A stretch of DNA of 11,298 nt from Pseudomonadota bacterium. GTDB lineage: Bacteria; Pseudomonadota; Gammaproteobacteria; UBA5335. The stretch lies in NCBI GenBank assembly GCA_002862965.1, contig PKCW01000187.1:1-11298 (forward strand). The letters run 5' to 3'. How positions within the stretch are numbered: position 1 is the first letter of the stretch; every line of letters starts with the position of its first letter. Of this stretch, positions 1-6,183 are shown piece by piece. The notes below the pieces were generated by a model. The model was not told the origin of the DNA. It was given only the letters and a program-made list of their open reading frames with translations, and searched no databases. The position numbers were made by a program, and so were the translations under genes.

Positions 1-91
1 CATGGGTGGCGGCGGCATGGGTGGCGGCGGCATGGGTGGCGGCGGCATGGGTGGCGGCGGCATGGGTGGCGGCGGCATGGGCGGCGGCATG
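1..91 (+). repeat. 15-bp tandem repeat, in-frame within a coding tail
   Basis: Five perfect copies of the unit catgggtggcggcgg occupy 1-75. A shortened 12-base copy (76-87) and a final catg (88-91) follow. The array starts at the window edge, so the true copy number is unknown. The unit is a multiple of three, so gain or loss of copies would change protein length without shifting the frame. On the + strand in the favoured frame it encodes Met-Gly-Gly-Gly-Gly repeats. The perfect identity of the copies, synonymous positions included, points to recent expansion or homogenisation by slippage or recombination. Confidence 0.95.
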
Positions 92-97
92 TTCTGA
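2..97 (+). CDS. C-terminal end of an unidentified protein with a Met/Gly repeat tail (5' partial)
   Basis: Only the last 31 codons of this gene are in the window. They read as five Met-Gly4 units, one Met-Gly3 unit, then Met-Phe and a TGA stop at 95-97. This frame is favoured because the repeat register ends cleanly and the stop follows at once, as expected for a disordered C-terminal tail. GroEL-type chaperonins end in Gly-Gly-Met repeats and some Ffh and exported proteins have Gly/Met-rich ends, but the four-glycine unit does not match a family I can name. The gene converges with ampD across a 56-base gap (98-153). That gap holds a weak inverted repeat (agccgg at 97-102 with ccggtt downstream) but no convincing terminator. 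An opposite-strand reading of the repeat (Pro4-Met units from an ATG at 88-90) is possible but has no ribosome binding site. Confidence 0.5.
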   Translation: MGGGGMGGGGMGGGGMGGGGMGGGGMGGGMF

Positions 98-153
98 GCC
101 GGCCACCGCGGACCGGTTCCTTATCGCTTATCGCGCCTTGGACGCGAAGTCGG

Positions 154-705
154 TCAGACCGCCAGGGCGTGCCGGAATCGACCCCACTCGAAAACCGCGC
201 CCGGATCGGTCTTTCGCGACGGCGCGATGTCGCAATGGCCCACGATGCGATCCGCACTGACCGCGGGGTAGGCCCGCATCAACAGGCGACTCACCGAGAT
301 CAGCCGCTCATACTGGATTTCCGTGTAGGGAACGCTGTCCGTTCCTTCCAGTTCGATGCCGATACTGTAGTCGTTGCACCCCGGCCGCCCCTGGAAGGAC
401 GAAACGCCGGCATGCCAGGCGCGCTGGTGAAACGCTACGAACTGGACCAGCCGGCCATCGCGCCGGATGAACAGATGCGCCGAAACACGCACACCGGCAA
501 GATCGGCCAAATCCGGTGGTTGCCGCGCAAGGAACCGCCCACGGAACAGGCCCTCCACGGCGGTACCGCCAAAGCGGCCGGGCGGCAGGCTGATGCCATG
601 GACGACGACCAGCGAAATCGGCACGCCGGCCGGCCGACGGTCCCGGAAGGGGCTCGGCCGAAACGCCGCCCCGCGAAGCCGCCCGCGGGCAACATCGACC
701 TTCAC
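154..705 (-). CDS. ampD: 1,6-anhydro-N-acetylmuramyl-L-alanine amidase AmpD
   Basis: This is a cytosolic zinc amidase of the Amidase_2 (PGRP-like) fold. It cleaves the lactyl-peptide bond of 1,6-anhydroMurNAc-peptides in peptidoglycan recycling; loss of AmpD raises AmpR-driven beta-lactamase expression where that regulator exists. The product is 183 residues, the same length I recall for E. coli AmpD. The expected zinc ligands are visible: His36 in VVVHGISLP, and His157 and Asp167 in VGHCDIAPSRKTDPG. The catalytic candidates Glu118 (IGIELEG) and Lys165 are also present, as is the conserved WHAG motif at 97-100. No signal peptide is seen, which agrees with a cytosolic enzyme. The start is a GTG at 705-703, chosen because it overlaps the mltF stop as GTGA and gives family length. 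The reading frame stays open upstream inside mltF, but that part has no AmpD similarity. Expression probably depends on translation of mltF. Confidence 0.95.
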   Translation of the reverse strand: MKVDVARGRLRGAAFRPSPFRDRRPAGVPISLVVVHGISLPPGRFGGTAVEGLFRGRFLARQPPDLADLAGVRVSAHLFIRRDGRLVQFVAFHQRAWHAGVSSFQGRPGCNDYSIGIELEGTDSVPYTEIQYERLISVSRLLMRAYPAVSADRIVGHCDIAPSRKTDPGAVFEWGRFRHALAV

Positions 706-2135
706 TGGTAGACGACGCGGCGTCCGTCGGGCAAGAGATGCCCGGTGCCGGCATACCCGCCCTGCTCGGCCGAGGCGAGTTGAAGAATGGCGTGCAGGTT
801 CCGCACGCGCTCGACATAGCGCACCGGCTGGTCGCCCTGATCGTAGGCAAACCGGCTGTAACGCGCATAGGCGCGCCGGGACAGCAGCGGAAAGGCCTGC
901 TTGACGCCGGTCCAGCGGTTCGCATCCAGATTCAGCCGCTCGGCCAAGGCGCGCGCATCCTGCAGGTGGGCCAGGCCGACGTTGTAGGCGGCAAGCGCCA
1001 TCCAGGTCCGATCCGGCTCCGGAATCTGCTGTGGCAGGCCGTCCCGCAATTCCGCCAGATAGCGGGCGGCGCCTTGAATGCTCTGCGCCGGATCGAGTCG
1101 ATCGACCCCCAACGACCGGGCCGTGTTCGAGGTGAGCATCATCAGACCGCGCACACCACTCGGGCTGATCGCCGCGGGATCCCAATGCGACTCGTGATAG
1201 GCAACGGCCGCGAGCAGCGTCCAGGGCAGATCGTAGCGCGCTTCGGCGCGGCGAAAGTGGGTGCGGTAGCGCGGCAGGCGCGTGAAGATCCGGCCGCGAT
1301 AGGTCGTGACATCGAGATAGTCGAAGGCGTCCAGATGGCCGAAGTAGCGTTCCTCCTGCGCAGCCAGCAAACCCTGGTCTCGATAGCCCTGCATCCAGAC
1401 CTCGAGCGCTTCGGCCAAATGAACCGAACGCTGCGGCAGCACCCAGGACAGTTCTTCCCGCCCGGAGAGATCGAAGGCGATGTCGAGTTCCGGCATGAAG
1501 CGCCGATGCACGGCCACTTCCGGCGAATCGACGACCGTGCAATCGGCCTCCCGACGCCAGACCCGTTCCAGAAGCTGCTCGGCACCCTCGTCACCGGCTG
1601 CGTCCCAACGCAGGTCCGGCACCTCCGCCACCAGCGACTGCAGGCGTTCCTCGTGACTGGTGTCGCGGCCGACCCGCAGGCGCAGTCCGACGAGGTCGGC
1701 AACACCGGCAGGCCGTGGCCCGTCGCGATGGCACACGACCTGCTGCTCGATGTGACGGTAAACGGGCCCGAAGCGGAATCGCGCCTCGCGCGAAGGGGTG
1801 CGGGTGATGCCGGCCGCGGCGAGGTCTGCCTGGCCCTGATCCAGCCAGTGCAGTGCTTCGGTCACGCTGCTGGCGACGAGATAGCGGGTGCGCACGCCCA
1901 GATGGCGCGCGAAGTCTTCCACCATGTCGAATTCCGGCCCCTGCGGCCCGTACCCGTCCTGATAGAAGGTGGTCGGCGCGGTGCGGGTGACCACCACCAG
2001 CTCGCCGCGCGCCCGGATGGATGCCAGGTCCTGGTTGCCGACCGACACGCGCCGTTCGCAGCCGCTCGTGGCGAGCAGCACACCCAGGGCCGCGAGCCGG
2101 ATCCATCGCCGTAGTGGAGGCCGCCGTTTTCCCAC
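702..2135 (-). CDS. mltF: Membrane-bound lytic murein transglycosylase F (MltF)
   Basis: MltF cleaves the MurNAc-GlcNAc bond of peptidoglycan without water, leaving 1,6-anhydroMurNAc ends. With the GTG start at 2135 the product is 477 residues. Residues 1-25 are a basic-then-hydrophobic signal segment ending in LLATSGC, a possible lipobox with Cys26; Thr at -3 is less usual. Residues about 38-265 resemble the family-3 solute-binding domain (for example AAGITRTPSREARF). Residues about 290-400 are the SLT domain, with catalytic Glu315 in AAVAYHESHWDP, the SGVRGLMMLT motif and the AYN triad at 383-385. In E. coli MltF I recall the catalytic Glu at 314, which supports this start. Alternatives in the same frame are TTG at 2144 and TTG at 2186 (494 residues); none has a strong Shine-Dalgarno. 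E. coli MltF is somewhat longer at its C-terminus and has no lipobox. ampD follows with a 4-base overlap. Confidence 0.94.
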   Translation of the reverse strand: MGKRRPPLRRWIRLAALGVLLATSGCERRVSVGNQDLASIRARGELVVVTRTAPTTFYQDGYGPQGPEFDMVEDFARHLGVRTRYLVASSVTEALHWLDQGQADLAAAGITRTPSREARFRFGPVYRHIEQQVVCHRDGPRPAGVADLVGLRLRVGRDTSHEERLQSLVAEVPDLRWDAAGDEGAEQLLERVWRREADCTVVDSPEVAVHRRFMPELDIAFDLSGREELSWVLPQRSVHLAEALEVWMQGYRDQGLLAAQEERYFGHLDAFDYLDVTTYRGRIFTRLPRYRTHFRRAEARYDLPWTLLAAVAYHESHWDPAAISPSGVRGLMMLTSNTARSLGVDRLDPAQSIQGAARYLAELRDGLPQQIPEPDRTWMALAAYNVGLAHLQDARALAERLNLDANRWTGVKQAFPLLSRRAYARYSRFAYDQGDQPVRYVERVRNLHAILQLASAEQGGYAGTGHLLPDGRRVVYQ

Positions 2136-2294
2136 CCCATACAAGGGTTTGTCTGGCTCGCCCCGTGCCAGTTGCAATCTGGTCAATGCGTTACCGAATC
2201 TGCCTGCCCAATCGGCAGCTGGCGCCGACAGTAAGCGATCCGGCGCTCAAAGTTCAAGTTTTCGCGCTTGCCGAAGCACCCGGCCGGCGCCACA
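2136..2294. promoter_or_regulatory. Divergent intergenic region between mltF and argE
   Basis: This 159-base gap separates the divergent mltF-ampD and argE-argA-bioA-rsmE units, so both promoters should lie here. No clear -35/-10 pair can be picked by eye on either strand, and no convincing ArgR-type operator (TGAAT and ATTCA half-sites) is seen. Three small inverted repeats are visible: CTGGC at 2153-2157 with GCCAG at 2167-2171, CTGCC at 2200-2204 with GGCAG at 2214-2218, and TCGGC at 2212-2216 with GCCGA at 2224-2228. Each has a 5-bp stem, so each could be chance in DNA this rich in G+C. The region is locally less G+C-rich around 2176-2270. If mltF starts at one of the TTG codons, the gap is shorter. 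Confidence 0.45.
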
Positions 2295-3470
2295 ATGACC
2301 TTCATGAACACCCTTCTGCCGCCCGCTCCGCAACTCATTTCAGAGCTCATCGCCCTCCCCTCGGTCAGCAGCGCCCAGGTCGAACTGGACCGGGGAAATC
2401 GCGCCGTCATCGAGCGTATTTGCGAATGGTGTCAATGCCTTGGCTTCAGGACGGAAATCCTGCCGCTGCCCGGTCAACCGGGCAAGGCGAACCTCGTCGC
2501 CACCTTGGGAAGCGGGTCCGGCGCCCTGGTGCTGGCGGGGCATACGGATACGGTCCCCTATGATCGCCCGGGTTGGCAATCCGATCCGTTCGAGGCCTCG
2601 ATAAGGGAAGGAAAACTTTACGGACTCGGGGCGAGCGACATGAAGGGGTTCTTCGCCCTCGCTCTGGCCGCGGTCGCCGGACTGGGCGCGATCAAGCTCC
2701 ATCAACCGCTGGTCATCGTTGCGACCTGCGACGAAGAGACGAGCATGGCGGGCGCTCGCGAGCTGGCGCGCAGCAGCGCCTTCCAGGGCCGCTATGCGCT
2801 CATTGGCGAACCGACTGCTCTTCGTCCAGCGCATCTTCACAAAGGCGTGATGATGGAGCGCATCCGCCTCATCGGGCGTTCCGGTCATTCCAGCGATCCT
2901 TCCCTCGGCCGCAACGCTCTGGACGGCATGCATCGCGTGATCAAGGTGTTGATGGAGGAACGCCAGCGCTGGCGCGAACGCCATCACCACGGGGGCTTCG
3001 CCATCCCCTACCCCACCCTCAACCTCGGCCACATCCACGGCGGGGACAATCCCAACCGCATCTGCGCCGAATGCGAATTGCATTTCGATGTCCGCCTCCT
3101 GCCGGGCATGGTGCCGGAGACGCTGCGAGACCTGCTGCGGACCCGGATCGACGCGGCACTTGCCGATCTGGACCTCGCGCTCGAGTTCGAGCCGCTGTTC
3201 GACGGCCTGCCGCCGCTCGAGACTCCGCTGACCAGTCCGCTGGTGATGGCCTGCACTGCATTGACGGGGCGAGACCCGGTGTCGGTGGCTTTCGGTACCG
3301 AAGGCCCCTACTATCGCGCCATGGGCATGGACACCGTCGTCCTCGGGCCCGGCAACATCGAACAGGCCCATCAGCCGAATGAGTATCTGGCGCTGGATCG
3401 CATCGCCCCCATGATCGAGATCCTGCAGGGCCTCATCACGCGCTTCTGTCTGACCCCCGCCGCGGCCTGA
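2295..3470 (+). CDS. argE: Acetylornithine deacetylase
   Basis: ArgE is a cytosolic M20-family metallohydrolase that converts N2-acetylornithine to ornithine plus acetate, the fifth step of the linear arginine pathway. The product is 391 residues; E. coli ArgE is about 383. The di-metal site is intact, numbered from this start: His83 in AGHTDTVP, Asp115 in GASDMKG, Glu147 and Glu148 in ATCDEETSMAGAR, Glu172 in IGEPT, and His359 in QAHQPNEYL. The segments SGHSSDP, YPTLNLGHIHGGD and NRICAECELHFDVR match ArgE rather than DapE. The start is uncertain. ATG at 2295 is used, but the ATG at 2304 (388 residues) aligns well with the E. coli N-terminus, and an in-frame TTG lies at 2268. None has a good Shine-Dalgarno sequence. 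argA begins five bases after the stop, so the two arginine genes are probably co-transcribed. Confidence 0.95.
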   Translation: MTFMNTLLPPAPQLISELIALPSVSSAQVELDRGNRAVIERICEWCQCLGFRTEILPLPGQPGKANLVATLGSGSGALVLAGHTDTVPYDRPGWQSDPFEASIREGKLYGLGASDMKGFFALALAAVAGLGAIKLHQPLVIVATCDEETSMAGARELARSSAFQGRYALIGEPTALRPAHLHKGVMMERIRLIGRSGHSSDPSLGRNALDGMHRVIKVLMEERQRWRERHHHGGFAIPYPTLNLGHIHGGDNPNRICAECELHFDVRLLPGMVPETLRDLLRTRIDAALADLDLALEFEPLFDGLPPLETPLTSPLVMACTALTGRDPVSVAFGTEGPYYRAMGMDTVVLGPGNIEQAHQPNEYLALDRIAPMIEILQGLITRFCLTPAAA

Positions 3471-3475
3471 ACCCC

Positions 3476-4810
3476 ATGGATCATTTCGTCAAGTGGTTTC
3501 GCAACAGCACGCCCTACATCAATGCCCATCGCGGCAAGACCTTCGTGGTCTGCATCAGCGGCGAGGCGGTCGCCGCACCCGGCTTCCAGGATCTGGCCCA
3601 GGATCTGACCCTGCTGACCAGCCTCGGCGTCCGGCTGGTGCTGGTCCACGGCGTCGGTCCCCAGCTCGCGCAGCGGCTGGCCGGAGCGGCACTGGAACTC
3701 ACGCACCATGAACACATCCCCGTGCTGCCGGCAGCGGCGCTGCCTGCCCTGAAGACCGCCATCGGCGCGACGCGGCTGGACATCGAGGCCGCCTTTTCCA
3801 GCGGACTCCCGCAGACGCCCATGGATGGCGCCGGCCTGCGCGTCGTGGCCGGCAATTTCGTCATTGCCCGACCGGTGGGCGTGCGGGGCGGCGTGGACCA
3901 TCACCACAGCGGCGAGATCCGTCGCCTGGAGACGGTGGCCATCCGCCAGATGCTGCAACAGGAAGCCGTCGTGCTGCTCTCCCCGATCGGCTACTCGACC
4001 ACGGGCGAGGCCTTTTTCCTGCAGACCGAAGCCGTCGCCACCCATGCCGCGATTGCGCTCGGTGCCGACAAGCTGATCTTTCTCGAGGAAGGCGAGGAAG
4101 AGGCGGATGCCCGGGCGGGATCGAATCGCCCCGATCAATTGGATCCCGGGCAGGCCGAGCGTCTGGCCGGCGCGGCTGGATTCCCGCCGGCGCGCCGGGC
4201 CGCCTGGATGGGCTGCATCCAGGCCGGCCGCGGCGGCGTGCCGCGCGCGCATCTCATCCCCCGCCGCAGGGAAGGTGCGCTGCTGCAGGAGCTGTTCACC
4301 CGCGACGGCATCGGGACCCTGATCACGGCCGGCAAGTACGATGTGGTCCGTGAGGCCACCGTCGAGGACATCGGCGGTCTGCTGGCCCTGATCGCGCCGC
4401 TCGAAGCCCGGGGGATACTGGTGCATCGCTCACGCGAGCAACTGGAACTGGAAATCGGCAATTTCGTGGTCATGCAGCGCGATCAGGCCATCCTTGCCTG
4501 CGCGGCGCTGTACGGCTTCGCCGACGAAGATGCGGGCGAGATCGCCTGCGTGGCGGTCGACCCGGACTACCGCGAGCTCGGCCTGGGTCACGAACTGCTC
4601 GCCCATCTGGAACAGCGCGCCTGGACGCGCGGCCTGCGCCGGCTGTTCGTGCTCACCACCCAGACCGCGCACTGGTTCATCGAACACGGCTATCGCCCCG
4701 CCCGGATCGAAGACCTGCCCGTCGCCCGCCAGGCGCTGTACAACTACAAGCGCAACTCCAAGGTCTTTCTCAAGACCCTGGAGGCAGCCCCCGCCACCCG
4801 CCGCCCCTAG
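3476..4810 (+). CDS. argA: N-acetylglutamate synthase (amino-acid N-acetyltransferase) ArgA
   Basis: ArgA transfers acetyl from acetyl-CoA to glutamate, the committed and usually arginine-inhibited step of arginine synthesis. The 444-residue product matches the two-domain ArgA class (443 in E. coli). An amino-acid-kinase-like domain (about 1-285) contains the STPYINAHRGKTFVV start motif, VRLVLVHG at 52-59 and LLQELFTRDGIGTLI at 269-283. A GNAT domain (about 290-435) contains EIACVAVDPDYRELGLG, with the acetyl-CoA loop at about 366-371, and the family-typical YNYKRNSKVFL near the end. One oddity is VHGVGPQ at 57-63: as I recall, most ArgA proteins have Arg before Pro-Gln (HGARPQ), and here it is Gly. 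A Glu-rich insert (EEGEEEADARAG) lies at 204-215. The gene follows argE by five bases and precedes bioA by 15. A fusion of argininosuccinate lyase with NAGS is ruled out by length and content. Confidence 0.95.
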   Translation: MDHFVKWFRNSTPYINAHRGKTFVVCISGEAVAAPGFQDLAQDLTLLTSLGVRLVLVHGVGPQLAQRLAGAALELTHHEHIPVLPAAALPALKTAIGATRLDIEAAFSSGLPQTPMDGAGLRVVAGNFVIARPVGVRGGVDHHHSGEIRRLETVAIRQMLQQEAVVLLSPIGYSTTGEAFFLQTEAVATHAAIALGADKLIFLEEGEEEADARAGSNRPDQLDPGQAERLAGAAGFPPARRAAWMGCIQAGRGGVPRAHLIPRRREGALLQELFTRDGIGTLITAGKYDVVREATVEDIGGLLALIAPLEARGILVHRSREQLELEIGNFVVMQRDQAILACAALYGFADEDAGEIACVAVDPDYRELGLGHELLAHLEQRAWTRGLRRLFVLTTQTAHWFIEHGYRPARIEDLPVARQALYNYKRNSKVFLKTLEAAPATRRP

Positions 4811-4825
4811 CTCCGGAACGCCCCC

Positions 4826-6181
4826 ATGACCGACGCCAACGCCGCCCTGCGCGCCCGCGACCTGCAGGTCTTCTGGCACCCCTGCACGCAGATGAAGGAC
4901 CACGAGACCCTGCCCCTGATCCCGATCCGCCGGGCCCGCGGGGTCTGGCTGGAGGACTACGACGGCCGGCGCTATCTCGATGCCATCAGTTCCTGGTGGG
5001 TGAATCTCTTCGGCCACGGCCACCCGCACATCGACGCGCGCATCCGCGACCAACTGGACACGCTGGCCCACGTCATCACGGCGGGCTTCACTCACGAGCC
5101 GGCGGTGACGCTCGCCGAACGACTGATCGCGCGCGCGCCCCCGGGGCTCGGTCGGGTGTTCTACGCCGAAAACGGCTCTGCGGCGGTCGAGATCGCCCTC
5201 AAGATGAGCTTCCATGCCTGGCGCAATCAGGGCCGGACCCGCAAGACCCGCTTCGTCGCGCTGACCGGCGGCTATCACGGCGAAACCCTGGGCGCCCTGG
5301 CCGTCGGCAGCGTCGAGCTGTACCGGGAAACCTACGGCCCCCTGCTGATGCCGACCCTGCAGGCACCCTCGCCCGACTGCTACCTGCGCGCCGAGGGCGA
5401 GAGCTGGGAAAGCCACAGCCGGCGCATGCTCGAGCCCATGGCCGCGCTGCTCGAGGCGCAGCATGCGGAGATCTGCGCCGTCATCATCGAGCCGCTGGTC
5501 CAGTGCGCCGGGCACATGCGCATGCATCATCCCGCCTACCTGAGCGGTCTGCGCGCGCTGTGCGACCGCTATCAGGTGCATCTCATCGCCGATGAAATCG
5601 CCGTCGGCTTCGGTCGCACCGGCACCTTCTTCGCCTGCGAGCAGGCCGGAATCACCCCGGATTTCCTGTGCGTGGGCAAGGGCCTGACCGGCGGCTACCT
5701 GCCGCTCTCCGCCGTGCTGACCACAGACGCGATCTACCAGTGCTTCTATGATGACTACACCACGCTCCGCGCCTTCCTGCATTCGCACAGCTACACCGGC
5801 AACGCCTTGGGCTGCGCGGCGGCGCTGGCCACACTGGATCTGTTCGAGCAGCGCCCGGTGCTCGACGACAACCGGGCGCTGGCCGCTCATCTGGCCCGCG
5901 CCCTCGTCCCGCTCACCGAACACCCCCATGTCGGCGAAGTCCGCCAGACGGGACTCATCGCAGCGGTCGAAATGACGCCGTGCGGCGATCGCCGCAGCCA
6001 CTATCCGTGGCAGGAACGGCGCGGCCTGCGCGTCTATCGTCACGGCCTGACGCGCGGGGTGCTGCTGCGCCCCCTGGGCAACGTGGTCTACTTCATGCCG
6101 CCCTATGTCACCACGGCCGAGGAGATCGACCTCATGGTGCAGGTGGCGCGCGAGGGCATCGCGCTGGCGACGGCGGGCTGA
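4826..6181 (+). CDS. bioA: Adenosylmethionine--8-amino-7-oxononanoate aminotransferase BioA
   Basis: BioA is a fold-type I PLP aminotransferase that converts 7-keto-8-aminopelargonate to 7,8-diaminopelargonate in biotin synthesis, usually with S-adenosylmethionine as amino donor. The product is 451 residues. Lys285 in CVGKGLTGGYLP should bind PLP, and Asp256 in LIADEIAVGFGRTG should contact the pyridine nitrogen. ENGSAAVEIALKM at 115-127 and GGYHGETLGALAVGS at 148-162 are family motifs. It belongs to the subgroup with WHPCTQMKDHE at the N-terminus and HSHSYTGN at 319-326, as I recall for Pseudomonas BioA; E. coli has WHPYT, whose Tyr17 contacts substrate. The segment VQCAGHMRMHHP at 225-236 departs from the usual QGAGGMRM: two conserved glycines are Cys227 and His230. 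GGAA at 4815-4818, seven bases before the ATG, is a fair Shine-Dalgarno. The gene sits between argA and rsmE in the same run. Confidence 0.95.
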   Translation: MTDANAALRARDLQVFWHPCTQMKDHETLPLIPIRRARGVWLEDYDGRRYLDAISSWWVNLFGHGHPHIDARIRDQLDTLAHVITAGFTHEPAVTLAERLIARAPPGLGRVFYAENGSAAVEIALKMSFHAWRNQGRTRKTRFVALTGGYHGETLGALAVGSVELYRETYGPLLMPTLQAPSPDCYLRAEGESWESHSRRMLEPMAALLEAQHAEICAVIIEPLVQCAGHMRMHHPAYLSGLRALCDRYQVHLIADEIAVGFGRTGTFFACEQAGITPDFLCVGKGLTGGYLPLSAVLTTDAIYQCFYDDYTTLRAFLHSHSYTGNALGCAAALATLDLFEQRPVLDDNRALAAHLARALVPLTEHPHVGEVRQTGLIAAVEMTPCGDRRSHYPWQERRGLRVYRHGLTRGVLLRPLGNVVYFMPPYVTTAEEIDLMVQVAREGIALATAG

Positions 6182-6183
6182 AC

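Noticed and set aside
97..115. An inverted repeat after the left partial gene as a terminator
   Set aside because: The stem is short with a G-T pair and no T-run follows, so it is not a convincing intrinsic terminator.
706..1542. A longer ampD frame reaching upstream to 1542
   Set aside because: The extra residues lie inside mltF in another frame and lack AmpD similarity. The GTG at 705 gives the family length of 183.
738..2114. A long open frame (458 codons) on the + strand opposite mltF
   Set aside because: The minus strand here encodes clear MltF motifs. The opposite frame has no recognisable domain and is explained by strong third-position G+C bias.
2155..2170. A sigma-54-like element (GG-N10-GC) on the minus strand upstream of mltF
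   Set aside because: Only the minimal GG and GC match; the -12 half (gagcc) is poor, and such matches are frequent in G+C-rich DNA.
2153..2228. Short inverted repeats between mltF and argE as a riboswitch, attenuator or ArgR site
   Set aside because: The stems are only 5 bp, overlap each other, and match no operator consensus or leader peptide that I can see.
2340..3371. A 343-codon minus-strand frame opposite argE
   Set aside because: It is a shadow of argE, whose metal ligands are all intact on the + strand; no domain is visible in the antisense product.
4430..6043. A 537-codon open frame on the minus strand opposite argA and bioA
   Set aside because: It crosses two well-supported genes, has Gly/Ala/Asp/Val-rich content typical of antisense frames in G+C-rich DNA, and shows no family motif.
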